Source: CAZMNF01 sp964567595
GTDB lineage: Bacteria; Bipolaricaulota; Bipolaricaulia; RBG-16-55-9
Assembly: GCA_964567595.1 (NCBI GenBank)
Contig: CAZMNF010000015.1
Location: 1-39,807, forward strand
Length of the DNA: 39,807 nt
Direction: 5' to 3'
The position numbers and the translations under genes are program-made. Of the stretch, positions 14,962-24,988 are shown one piece after another. Each line of letters begins with the position of its first letter. Position 1 is the first letter of the stretch. Under the pieces are notes generated by a model, which saw only the letters and a program-made list of their open reading frames with translations, searched no databases and had not been told where the DNA came from.

Positions 14962-15870
14962 ATGGTCTTCCTGAACGTCCTCTTCCCCATCCTCGTCGTC
15001 GCGGTCATCGGCTACGTCCTGGGCCGGACCGGTCACCTCGGCGCCGACGAGCTGGCCAAGCTCAACTTCTGGGTGCTCAGCCCGGCGCTCATCTTCACGG
15101 GACTGTTGGAGAACGAGATCTCGTTGCGCGTCTTCCTCGACTACGGCGTTTTCATCCTGATCCTCTCGCTCGTCCTCGTGGCCGTGGCCCTGCTGATCGG
15201 CCGACAGAGCGGGCTCGACCTCGACGGGCGAGCCGCGCTTGCGCTGGCCTTGATCCTGCCGAACACGGGCAACTACGGATTGCCGCTGTTGCTGTTCGCA
15301 TTCGGCGACCCGGGCTTCGCGCTCGGCGTCGTTTATCTGTCCGTTTCGACGTTGGCCATGTCGACGCTCGGCATCGTGGTCGCCACGTGGGGAAGCGCCC
15401 GCGTCCGCGACCCGTTCGTCAATGTCCTCAGAACCCCGCTGTTCTATGCCGTCGTCTTGGCGATCGGCATGCGGCTGAGCGGGGTGGCGTTGCCGCTGTT
15501 CGTCATGCGGCCGCTGCAGCTGTTGGCCGACGCGGCCATCCCCGCCATGTTGCTCCTGCTCGGCACGCAGCTCGTGGGCGTCCGGCTCGGCAGCCGCCGG
15601 ACCCCGATCGGCCTCGCCACTGTCGCCCGACTCGGCCTCGCACCGCTGCTAGCTTGGGGGCTCGCGGCAGCGTTGGGGTTCAGCGGCTTGACCCAGTCGG
15701 TGGCGATGCTCCAGGCGAGCATGCCGACCGCCGTCAACGCCGTCGTGATCGCCACGGTCTACGACCGCGACCCGCGGCTCGTCTCCTCGGTGGCGCTGGC
15801 GACGACGGTGCTGAGCGTGGCGACGCTCGGGGCCCTGTTGGTGTGGCTCGGGGCGGGCTCGGGGACGTAG
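14962..15870 (+). CDS. AEC (auxin efflux carrier) family transporter
   Basis: Integral membrane carrier with about ten hydrophobic helices in two five-helix halves. Typical features: the opening 'LFPILVVAVIGYVLGRTG', the LNFWVLSPALIFTGLL helix, the conserved NTGNYGLPLLLFAFG around residue 105-120 at the helix break, and MPTAVNAVVIA near the end. Bacterial AEC members move dicarboxylates, malonate or similar organic anions; the substrate here is not evident. ATG at 14962 is chosen over an upstream in-frame TTG (14935) because the promoter would overlap the longer form. Its stop is one base from the stop of glpD on the other strand. Confidence 0.85.
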   Translation: MVFLNVLFPILVVAVIGYVLGRTGHLGADELAKLNFWVLSPALIFTGLLENEISLRVFLDYGVFILILSLVLVAVALLIGRQSGLDLDGRAALALALILPNTGNYGLPLLLFAFGDPGFALGVVYLSVSTLAMSTLGIVVATWGSARVRDPFVNVLRTPLFYAVVLAIGMRLSGVALPLFVMRPLQLLADAAIPAMLLLLGTQLVGVRLGSRRTPIGLATVARLGLAPLLAWGLAAALGFSGLTQSVAMLQASMPTAVNAVVIATVYDRDPRLVSSVALATTVLSVATLGALLVWLGAGSGT

Positions 15871-15871
15871 G

Positions 15872-17436
15872 CTAGTCGACTTGATACTGCCGGGCCAATC
15901 GCTCGAAGCGCGCCACCTGCTCGGCCTGCCACGCCTCGTCGCGGCCGAGCTCGCTCGCGAGCGTTCGCGCCACGTCCTCGGCAACCTCAACACAGGCGCC
16001 CGCGTTGAGCGACAGCGCGCGTGTGCGCCGTGAGAGAACGTCCTCGACCGTGCGCGCCATCTCGTGGCGGACGGCCCAGACGACCTCAACCCATCGATAG
16101 GGCAAATCTCGATGCAGCAACTCGCCCAATGCCGGCTCTGTGTCGATCAGCGCGTCCATGGCGGCCGCGTCGGCCCCGTAGCCGCGTTGCCACGGCGGCA
16201 TCGCCTCGGCGTCCTCCACGAACCCGTGCAGCGGCAGGGCGTGCGTCCCCGAGGACCGCGACGGAAGGCCTCCAACCTCCGCTGCGGCGTCAATGGCGTC
16301 CTTGCCCATTTGGTGATACGTCGTCCACTTGCCGCCGGCGATGGTCACAAGCCCCGAGGCCGAGGTGAGCACGGCGTGCTCGCGGGAGATGGCCGCCGTG
16401 TCGGCGCCTTGATCCTCGGCCTGCACGAGCGGCCGGAGGCCGGCGAACGTGCTCAACACGTCCGAGCGCCCAACGGGGCGTTCCAGATAGCGATTGGCGT
16501 GGTCGAGGAGATAGGCGATCTCGGCTTCGGTGGGCTGGGGCTCCAGCGAGATCGCGTCGACGGGCGTGTCGGTGGTCCCGACGAGAACGCGGTCCTGCCA
16601 CGGAATGAGGAAGAGGACCCGGCCGTCGTCGGTCTGGGGAATCATGATGGCGTCATCACCGGGCAGAAACGAGCGATCGAGGACGAGATGGATGCCCTGG
16701 CTGGCGGTCATGATCGCCGTCGCGTCGGGGGCGTCCATCCGGCGAACGCTGTCCACAAAGACGCCGGTGGCGTTGACGACCGCGTGGGCCGGGATCTCGT
16801 ACGTCCGATCCGTTTCGGCGTCCGTCGCTGCCACCCCCTGGACGCCTTGGCTGTCCTTGAGCAACGCCGTCACACCCGTGTGGTTCAGCGGGGCCCCGCC
16901 GAGGTCAGCCAACGTGTGAGCGAGCGCGACTGCCAGCCGGGCGTCGTCGAACTGGCCGTCGTAGTAGAGGACGCCGCCGCGCAGTCCGTCCGACCGCACC
17001 GTCGGTAAGCGCTCGCGGGTTGTCTTCCGCGTCAGCGGCCGGGACGTGCCGATGTTGAGGCGGCCCGCCAGCAGGTCGTAGAGCTTCAGCCCGATGGCGT
17101 AGTACGGCCGTTCCCACCAGCGATAGTTGGGCACCACGAACGGCTGGGCCTGCACGAGGTGCGGCGCGTTTCGCAACAACAGCCCGCGTTCGCGAAGCGC
17201 CTCGCGCACGAGCGAGATGTCGCCCTGGCGCAGGTAGCGCACCCCGCCGTGGATCAGCTTGGTGCTGCGGCTCGAGGTCCCCTTGGCGAAGTCGTCCTGT
17301 TCCAGCAGAATTGTGTCGTAGCCGCGCGACGCCGCCTCGACGGCGCAACCGAGGCCCGTGGCCCCGCCGCCGACGACCGCCACGTCCCATGGCTCCGCCC
17401 GTGCCTCCATCCGCTGAAGCAGCGTATCGCGCTCCA

Positions 17437-17437
<1 letters not shown>
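15872..17437 (-). CDS. glpD: Glycerol-3-phosphate dehydrogenase, FAD-dependent
   Basis: Oxidises sn-glycerol 3-phosphate to dihydroxyacetone phosphate at the membrane and passes electrons to quinone. N-terminal dinucleotide fold VAVVGGGATGLGCAVEAA (near 20), FAD loop GTSSRSTKLIHGGVRYL (about 52-68), KLYDLLAG region, and the C-terminal GGKWTTYHQMG (about 373) and EVVWAVRHEMARTVEDVLSRRTR (about 450-473) signatures of GlpD. 521 residues. ATG 17437 overlaps the glpK stop by one base (TGATG), so the pair is an operon in the order glpK-glpD. Together they turn glycerol into DHAP, which is also a product of the aldolase in the neighbouring sulfosugar cluster. Confidence 0.94.
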
Positions 17438-18936
<1,499 letters not shown>

Positions 18937-19266
18937 TGGGATGCCTCCTCTGTCACGCGTCCGTGGCATCGGCGCTGGCGCGTCCCGCGTCAGGACACGT
19001 CGTCGGGTCATTATGCTGGAGCTATGCGCCTCTATCCTAACGGATAAATTTAAAATTTGAAATTGGGATTCGTCTGCCTTTAGGGTGAGGTTGGGGAGGC
19101 AAAGCGCCCGCTCGAATAGCGGGCGCGAAGACAATGGACCCAAAAAAACGGCGAAAGGAGGGATCCGACCGACTCGCTTTGGCACACCTTTAAAAGACCA
19201 CGTCCGTCACAACAAGATAGTCGTTAGCCGACAGTGTTCGAGGAAATCTCTCAAGGAGGGAGTTTC
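18937..19266. promoter_or_regulatory. Divergent control region between glpK and the ABC operon
   Basis: About 330 bases without a large gene. It contains an inverted repeat TATCC-TAAC-GGATA (19033-19046), an AT-rich run (19044-19072), a perfect 9-bp hairpin (19104-19126), and a possible 19-codon leader ORF (ATG 19134 to TAA 19191-19193) rich in Lys/Arg. No convincing -35/-10 pair stands out for the ABC operon. Confidence 0.4.
19104..19126. repeat. Perfect inverted repeat in the glpK/ABC intergenic region
   Basis: GCGCCCGCT (19104-19112), loop CGAAT, AGCGGGCGC (19118-19126). In the plus-strand transcript it would fold in the leader of the binding-protein gene; no T run follows on the plus strand. 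Confidence 0.5.
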
Positions 19267-20565
19267 ATGCAGTTTAAACGATTTGTCAGCTTTGGCCTCG
19301 CTTTGGCGCTCATGGCGGGGCTTGCGGTTACGCCCATCGCCCAAGACACAGTACAGGTCCTCGGCGGTTTCAACGACGCAGCGAACTACGATCAAGCCGT
19401 CGCCGACTTTGCCGACGCCGCTCAAATTGACTACAGCGCCAGCGACGTCGAGAGCTTGGGCAGCGTCGTCGTGCAGCGTGTGCGGGCCGGCAATCCGCCA
19501 GACCTGTACGTGACCCCCCAGCCCGGGCTTATCGGCAACCTCGTTGCCAACGACGCGGGCGTGCCCTTGGTTGAATCGGGCGTCTTCAGCCAGGAAGAGC
19601 TGAACGACAAGTTCTCCGAGTCCGAGCTGGCGCTCGGTCAGTCGGACGACGGCACGCAACATGCCTTGCCGATCCGTAGCAGCTTGAAGAGCGCCGTCTG
19701 GTACAACCCGCAGATGTTCGAGGAGTTCGGCTACGAGATCCCGGAGACGTGGGACGAGATGATCGCGCTGTCGGACCAGATCGTCGAGGACGGCATGACG
19801 CCGTGGTGCCACGCGCTGGAGAGCGGCTCCGCCAGTGGCTGGCCCGGTACGGACTTCATTGAGGACATCGTGCTGGCCAAGGAGGGCCCCGAGGTCTACG
19901 ACCAGTGGGTCAACGGCGAGGTCGGCTTCAGCGATCCGCGCATCAAGGAAGCCTTCCAGATGTATCTCAACGTGGTGCGGACGGAGGGCTACACCTTCGG
20001 CGGTCCGACCAACGCCGTGTCCACGCCGTTCGGCGAGGTCGGCAACGGCATCTTCCCCGACGAGGGCGACGAGGCGCCCAACTGCTTCATGTTCAAGCAG
20101 GCCACGTTCATCCTCTCCTTCGTCCAGGACAACAACGAGGGCGTCGAGTTCGGCGAGAACATCGACTTCTTCGACTTCCCCACGATCAACCCCGAGTACT
20201 CCAACACCGTTATGGGTGCTGGCGTGCTCATGGGCATGCTGAACCAATCCGAGGGCTCGACCGAGCTGATGCGCTACGCCGCCACGCCGGAGTTCCAGGT
20301 CGACTTTGCCAAGACCAACAACAACGTTGCCCGTAACAACAACGTCGAGATCAACGAGGAGAACTACCCGAACCCGGTGGCGCGACAAGCGGCCGAGTCC
20401 ATCGAGGGTGGTGACGCCGTCTTCCGCTTCGACGGCTCGGACTCGATGCCGACACAGGTCGGCTCGGGAAGCTTCTGGACGGCCATTTTGGACCTCGTCC
20501 AGGGAGCCGAGCTTGATCCGGTCCTGGAGCAGCTCGACGAGGACTTCGAGGCGGCCACGCAGTAA
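19267..20565 (+). CDS. ABC sugar transporter, solute-binding protein
   Basis: Periplasmic binding protein of the carbohydrate (family 1, AglE/MalE-like) type, 432 residues. Cleavable signal peptide at 1-26 (FVSFGLALALMAGLAVTPIA) with no lipobox cysteine, so it is free rather than lipid-anchored, which fits a host with a periplasm. Features include PPDLYVTPQPGLIGNL, WYNPQMFEEFGYEIPETWDEMIALSDQ (the classic hinge-proximal segment), and GSGSFWTAILDLVQG near the end. AAGGAGGGA at 19254-19262 sets ATG 19267. First gene of a three-gene operon; a strong hairpin follows it. The ligand is probably a glycoside; the surrounding genes suggest sulfoquinovosyl glycerol, which is inference only. Confidence 0.88.
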   Translation: MQFKRFVSFGLALALMAGLAVTPIAQDTVQVLGGFNDAANYDQAVADFADAAQIDYSASDVESLGSVVVQRVRAGNPPDLYVTPQPGLIGNLVANDAGVPLVESGVFSQEELNDKFSESELALGQSDDGTQHALPIRSSLKSAVWYNPQMFEEFGYEIPETWDEMIALSDQIVEDGMTPWCHALESGSASGWPGTDFIEDIVLAKEGPEVYDQWVNGEVGFSDPRIKEAFQMYLNVVRTEGYTFGGPTNAVSTPFGEVGNGIFPDEGDEAPNCFMFKQATFILSFVQDNNEGVEFGENIDFFDFPTINPEYSNTVMGAGVLMGMLNQSEGSTELMRYAATPEFQVDFAKTNNNVARNNNVEINEENYPNPVARQAAESIEGGDAVFRFDGSDSMPTQVGSGSFWTAILDLVQGAELDPVLEQLDEDFEAATQ

Positions 20566-20595
20566 GGCCCTACGACCAATAAGCACCGTTGATCG

Positions 20596-20629
20596 GGCAA
20601 GGGGTCAGCCTTTAGGTTGGCCCCTTGCC
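20596..20629 (+). terminator. Strong hairpin between binding-protein and permease genes
   Basis: 15-bp stem (GGCAAGGGGTCAGCC paired with GGTTGGCCCCTTGCC, two G-U pairs), TTTA loop, followed by TTACTC. Probably a partial terminator or 3'-end stabiliser that lets the binding protein be made in excess over the permeases. Confidence 0.65.
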
Positions 20630-20667
20630 TTACTCTCAAGACTGTCTGGGCATCAAGGAGGTCGACC

Positions 20668-21558
20668 ATGCGCATCCGCCCTTGGGTCCCCTGGCTCTAC
20701 ATGGCCCCGGCCTTTGTGCTCATGGGGCTCTATCTCGTCTACCCAATGGCGACAAACTTTGTCTATAGCTTTATGGATAAATTCTCCAAAGAGTTTGTTG
20801 CTTTCGCTAATTATGTATGGTTTTTTAACAATCCATCGACGCTCGAAACGCTTTACAACAATGTGTTGTGGCTGATTCTGTTTGTATTCGCGGTTGTCTT
20901 TTTGGGGCTTACGATTGCTGTTCTGTTGGACCGTGTGCCGTACGAAAAGGTAGCGAAGGCCCTCATTTTCATGCCTATGGGCATTGCCGCCGTCGGGGGC
21001 GGCATCGCTTGGAAGTTCGTCTACGCCTATGAGCCCAAGGGTGAGGAGCAAGTGGGGTTGCTCAACGCCATTGTCACGTCGCTCGGCGGCGACCCGATCG
21101 CCTGGACCATCAACCAGATGAGCGTCTTTCCCATTCCCAGTTGGTCGCTCAACGACATCATGATCATCATCGTGGCAGTCTGGATTTGGACGGGCTTTTC
21201 CATGGTCTACTGCTCTGCGTCCTACAAGGCCCAGCCTCGTGAGTTGCGGGAGTCAGCGCGCATTGACGGCGCCAACGAATGGCAGATCTTCTGGCGCATC
21301 ACAATCCCCATGATGCGCATTCCGCTGACGACGATCACGGTCGCCATGGTCACCTTCGCGCTCAAGCTCTTCGACGAGGTTTACGTGATGACCGGCGGCA
21401 ACTTCGGAACTGAACTTTTGGCACTTGATATCTACGAATACATCTGGACGTTCCAGCACTGGGGCCGTGCCTCAGCGATTGCTGTCGTTCTGTTGTTGGC
21501 CGTCTTTCCCTTCATCATCTACAACATTTGGGACTACCGTCGTCGAGGTGTGATTTAA
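20668..21558 (+). CDS. ABC sugar transporter permease (AglF/MalF type)
   Basis: First membrane subunit, 296 residues, six predicted helices beginning LYMAPAFVLMGLYLVYPMATNFVYSF. The EAA loop that docks the ATPase is ELRESARIDGANEWQIFWRITIPMM (about 190-215). Strings such as ALIFMPMGIAAVGGGIAWKFVYAY are typical of the alpha-glucoside AglF group. AAGGAGG at 20654-20660 precedes ATG 20668. The first 100 codons are much poorer in GC than the surroundings (20750-20960). No ATP-binding subunit is encoded nearby, so a shared MsmK-like ATPase is presumably used. Confidence 0.9.
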   Translation: MRIRPWVPWLYMAPAFVLMGLYLVYPMATNFVYSFMDKFSKEFVAFANYVWFFNNPSTLETLYNNVLWLILFVFAVVFLGLTIAVLLDRVPYEKVAKALIFMPMGIAAVGGGIAWKFVYAYEPKGEEQVGLLNAIVTSLGGDPIAWTINQMSVFPIPSWSLNDIMIIIVAVWIWTGFSMVYCSASYKAQPRELRESARIDGANEWQIFWRITIPMMRIPLTTITVAMVTFALKLFDEVYVMTGGNFGTELLALDIYEYIWTFQHWGRASAIAVVLLLAVFPFIIYNIWDYRRRGVI

Positions 21559-21560
21559 CG

Positions 21561-22427
21561 ATGCTGAAACGCATCCTCGCGCGATCGTTCCTCCATGGCG
21601 GGCTTTTGCTCATTACAGCTATCTTCTTCTTGCCGACGCTTGGTCTCTTCATCACGTCGTTCCGCGATCCGTCGGTTGTGACGAACTCCGGCTGGTGGAC
21701 GGTCTTTACGGACTTCTGGAACGTGGGTCAATTCACGCTGGAAAACTACTTCAACATCATTGAGGACGAAAACCTCATCCAACACTTCTGGAACAGCGTG
21801 CAAATATCGGTCCCAGCCACGGTACTGCCCATTTTGATCGGCTCCATGGCGGCGTATGCGCTCGCTTGGATGAAATTCCCGGGCCGACGGCTGGCGCTCG
21901 TGTTCATGGTCGTCATGCTTGTGATCCCGCTCCACATCACCTTTGTGCCCGTTCTTCGTGCCTATCTGGGTGTCGAGGACGTGCTCCCCTTTCAGTTGAC
22001 CGGCTCGATTCCCGGACTCTTCATGGCCCACACGGGCTACGGGCTGCCGTTGGCCGTCTTCCTCCTTTTCAGTTTCATGCTGGAACTGCCCAAGGAGCTG
22101 TTTGAATCGGCCGCGATCGACGGCGCCAACACCTGGCAGGCCTTCTGGCGCATCGTCTTTCCGCTGGCGCTGCCGGGCATGGCCTCGATCGCCATCTTCC
22201 AGTTCATCTGGGTGTGGAACAGTCTGCTGGTGACACTGATCTTCATTCAGCCGGGCTCGCCCAAAGCCCCTCTGAACGTGGTCGTCACCCAGATCGGGCA
22301 AATGGGCCAAGACTGGCATAACCTAACGGCGGCCGCGTTCTTCTTGATCATCGTGCCGATGATCATCTTTTTCAGCCTGCAGCGCTACTTCGTTCGCGGT
22401 CTGCTCGGGGGATCCGTCAAGGGCTGA
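21561..22427 (+). CDS. ABC sugar transporter permease (AglG/MalG type)
   Basis: Second membrane subunit, 288 residues, starting two bases after the stop of the first permease; GAGGTG inside the preceding gene is the ribosome site. Helices include GGLLLITAIFFLPTLGLFITSF and RLALVFMVVMLVIPLHITFVPV. EAA loop: ELPKELFESAAIDGANTWQAFWRIVFPLALPG (about 172-203). It ends RYFVRGLLGGSVKG, the usual C-terminus of MalG-like subunits. Pairs with the preceding permease to make the membrane channel. Confidence 0.92.
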   Translation: MLKRILARSFLHGGLLLITAIFFLPTLGLFITSFRDPSVVTNSGWWTVFTDFWNVGQFTLENYFNIIEDENLIQHFWNSVQISVPATVLPILIGSMAAYALAWMKFPGRRLALVFMVVMLVIPLHITFVPVLRAYLGVEDVLPFQLTGSIPGLFMAHTGYGLPLAVFLLFSFMLELPKELFESAAIDGANTWQAFWRIVFPLALPGMASIAIFQFIWVWNSLLVTLIFIQPGSPKAPLNVVVTQIGQMGQDWHNLTAAAFFLIIVPMIIFFSLQRYFVRGLLGGSVKG

Positions 22428-22437
22428 TGGGGGCTCG

Positions 22438-23916
22438 CTACGGGAGCTCCCGCGGATGGCGCGCTGCGAGTACCTCGGCGTGCTCAGCCCGGCCCGTGGC
22501 GCGCAAGCGTTCCAGGTAATCCGGAAGCTCGCCGCGGGTGTGGAACGGCCCCCCCTCGCGCAACACCGTCCACAGCGGATCCACAGCGGATGGACTTGTC
22601 TGGGCCACCTCACGCTCCCATTGGGCGAGCAGTGCCAAGCCGTGATCGACCATCTCGAGACGCCCGTCCGCTCGATTGCGCTGTTCATGCGGATCGGCGT
22701 CGAGATCGAACAGCATCACGGGCTCGAGCATCTTGTAACCGTCATGGAGCGTGTTTAAGCAGAGCCACTCCGTCCCATCCCGATGGAACCGGACCCCGCG
22801 CTGGCACGCCCACGCCCCCTGCCCACAGACAAGAAACTCACGTCCGGATTCGTCACCATTCCGGAATGACGGGGCAAATGATCGCCCGTCCCAGTCGTCG
22901 GGCACGTCGCCGCCGAGCAGCTCGAGCGTCGTCGCGGCCCAGTCGACGAGGTAATGGTAGCCATGGTCAACGTGCCCTTGGGGGCCGTCGGGCCAGCGGA
23001 CGATCAACGGGACGCGGCAGGTCATCACATCAGCCGTCTGATGGTCGCCCCAGACGTTGAGCTCGCCGAGGTTTTCCCCGTGATCGGCCGTGACCATGAT
23101 CGCCGTGTCATCCAGCAATCCGCGCCGATCAAGGTCGTTCAGCACTCGCCCGATCTGCTCGTCCGCGTAACGGATCCCGGTGTCATAGCCGTCGATCCAC
23201 TGGCGCACCGCGTCCGTGGAGTCGATCTGGGCCGGAACCCAGGGATAGGGCTCGTGCAGCCAGGCTTCGTCACGAAAGCCGTGCGGTTCCTGGGGACTGT
23301 GCGGCCCGTAGCCGTTCCAACAGCGTCTCCAAACATCATCGGTCAGCCAGTCGGGGAGCGGGTCGTCACTGAAGGGGGTGCCGAACGACTCGGGCGTGCG
23401 ATAGGGCGTGTGCGGATCCCAAAGGTTGAGATGGAGGTACCAATCGTCGACGTCGGCTCGTCGCGCCAGCCAGCCCAATGCTTGGTCGACGACCTCGTCG
23501 GCGGTGTCCATGCCCGCGCGGCCCGTGTTGATGACTTCGTTGAACCCCGCATGCCAGTGCCACGCGGCGTGGCGCTCGCCGAACGAGCTGATCGTGGCCG
23601 TGTGCAATCCCGCCTGGCGCAACAACGCCATCCAGCCCGTCTGCGCCAATTGATCGACGAACCCCCGCGACGGGCCCTCCCCGAACGGCGTCGCGGCCGT
23701 GCCGCCGTGGCCGACCACGCCCGTGTGAACCCCGAACCGCCCGCTCCACATGGCGGTCCGAGAGGGCAAACACGGCGCGTCGCTCGTGTAGACGTGCTCG
23801 AAGCGGGCCCCGTCCTGAGCTAGCTGGTCGATGGTAGGGCTCGTCTTCCGGTGGTAGCCGTAGCAACCGAGATGATCGGGCCGCAGACTGTCGATATCGA
23901 TGTGGATGATGCGCAT
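22438..23916 (-). CDS. Sulfatase, formylglycine-dependent
   Basis: Hydrolyses a sulfate ester. N-terminal HIDIDSLRPDHLGCYGY supplies the metal-binding Asp pair, and C49-L-P-S-R (TSDAPCLPSRTAMWSGR) is the motif in which the Cys is oxidised to formylglycine. Further alkaline-phosphatase-superfamily marks: VTADHGENLG and GDHQTADVMTCRVPLIVRWP around 290-325. 492 residues; no signal peptide, so it would act in the cytoplasm. ATG 23916 follows GGGAGGCGAC. No maturation enzyme gene is in the window. Its substrate is unknown; note that it cleaves C-O-S, not the C-S bond of sulfonates, so its part in the nearby pathway is not obvious. Confidence 0.9.
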   Translation of the reverse strand: MRIIHIDIDSLRPDHLGCYGYHRKTSPTIDQLAQDGARFEHVYTSDAPCLPSRTAMWSGRFGVHTGVVGHGGTAATPFGEGPSRGFVDQLAQTGWMALLRQAGLHTATISSFGERHAAWHWHAGFNEVINTGRAGMDTADEVVDQALGWLARRADVDDWYLHLNLWDPHTPYRTPESFGTPFSDDPLPDWLTDDVWRRCWNGYGPHSPQEPHGFRDEAWLHEPYPWVPAQIDSTDAVRQWIDGYDTGIRYADEQIGRVLNDLDRRGLLDDTAIMVTADHGENLGELNVWGDHQTADVMTCRVPLIVRWPDGPQGHVDHGYHYLVDWAATTLELLGGDVPDDWDGRSFAPSFRNGDESGREFLVCGQGAWACQRGVRFHRDGTEWLCLNTLHDGYKMLEPVMLFDLDADPHEQRNRADGRLEMVDHGLALLAQWEREVAQTSPSAVDPLWTVLREGGPFHTRGELPDYLERLRATGRAEHAEVLAARHPRELP

Positions 23917-23945
23917 GTCGCCTCCCGTGGGCCTGCGTGGGCCGT

Positions 23946-23974
23946 TTGCCACGTAGGCCGTTGTGATCTAAGCT
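23946..23974 (+). promoter_or_regulatory. Predicted promoter of the GH32/GH43-like gene
   Basis: TTGCCA (23946-23951), 17-base spacer, TAAGCT (23969-23974), about 28 bases before ATG 24003, in the short divergent gap with the sulfatase gene. Confidence 0.4.
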
Positions 23975-24002
23975 GCGCCCATTCCGCGTCGGGAATTGCG
24001 CC

Positions 24003-24977
24003 ATGTACGTGCCGACCGATCACTACCTCTGGGACTTCTGGGGGCTGTGCCACGACGGGGTCTATCATCTGTTCTATCTGCGCGCGCCGCGCGGCGTCGA
24101 TCCCGATCGGCGCCACTACGTCGCTCGCGTGGGGCACGCCACCTCGCGGGACCTTCGCACTTGGCGCCACGAAGGGATCGTCTTGGAGCCTGGCCCGTCC
24201 GGCGCTTGGGACGATACCGCCATCTGGACCGGCAGCGTCATCCAACTCGACGATCGATTCCACATGCTCTACACGGCCATCCAGTTGGACGGCGCGAACG
24301 TCGTTCAGCGGATCGGGTTGGCCTCCTCCGACGATCTCCATCGCTGGCACAAGCATCCCGACAACCCCATCTTGGAAGCCGACCCGCGCTGGTACGAGCT
24401 CGAGGGCGACTCCGCGCTGGCGGAGCGGGCGTGGCGCGATCCGTACGTCGTCTATCACCCGACCGAAGGCGTGTTTTACGCGGCGATCACGGCTCGGCGG
24501 AACCTGGGCCCGCAGGAGGGCCGCGGCTGCATTGCCTTGGCCCGATCGACCGACCTCCGCGAATGGGAAGTCCGGCCGCCGCTCTACGCGCCGGGCTCGT
24601 TCGGCCAAATGGAGGTGCCGCAGTGGATTGGCGTCAATGGGCATCACCTGCTGTTGTTCAGCCTCTATGCCCGTTTCCACGCGCCGCCGCGACGAGCCCG
24701 CTTGAGCGAGCGGCCGGAGGCGTTGGCCAGCGGCACCTACGCGGCGGGCGCTGACGCGCCCTTCGGCCCGTATGCGCTGCTTGACGATCGGCCCACTGTG
24801 GGCGGTCCGCACGTGGAACGCTACGGCGCCAAGCTCGTGCGCGATCGCGACGGTCGGTGGGTGCTGCTCTACTGGATCGGAACGGATCATCACGGGCGAT
24901 TCGTCGGCGGCCTGTCCGATCCGCAGCCCGTTGTCCTGGACGACGAGGGCCGAATCGAGGTCGGCACGGCCGCGTGA
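24003..24977 (+). CDS. Five-bladed beta-propeller glycosidase, GH32/GH43-like
   Basis: 324 residues with three acidic positions of the GH32/43/68 propeller: Asp in YLWDFWG (11), Asp in AWRDPYVVY (near 143), Glu in QMEVPQWIG (near 205, where GH32 has ECP). Repeated blade phrases: WDDTAIWTGSVIQLDDRFHMLYTA, HATSRDLRTWRHEG, IGLASSDDLHRWHKHPDNPIL. GH32 enzymes split fructosides and GH43 arabinosides or xylosides; which applies is unclear, and the first motif (DFW rather than NDPNG) is unusual. No signal peptide, so cytoplasmic. It sits between a sulfatase and the GH4 enzyme, each on the other strand. Confidence 0.78.
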   Translation: MYVPTDHYLWDFWGLCHDGVYHLFYLRAPRGVDPDRRHYVARVGHATSRDLRTWRHEGIVLEPGPSGAWDDTAIWTGSVIQLDDRFHMLYTAIQLDGANVVQRIGLASSDDLHRWHKHPDNPILEADPRWYELEGDSALAERAWRDPYVVYHPTEGVFYAAITARRNLGPQEGRGCIALARSTDLREWEVRPPLYAPGSFGQMEVPQWIGVNGHHLLLFSLYARFHAPPRRARLSERPEALASGTYAAGADAPFGPYALLDDRPTVGGPHVERYGAKLVRDRDGRWVLLYWIGTDHHGRFVGGLSDPQPVVLDDEGRIEVGTAA

Positions 24978-24988
24978 CGTGAGGTCAG

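Noticed and set aside
19170..19195. Possible sigma54 promoter (TTGGCAC...) before the binding-protein gene
   Set aside because: The -12 GC element is missing at the required spacing.
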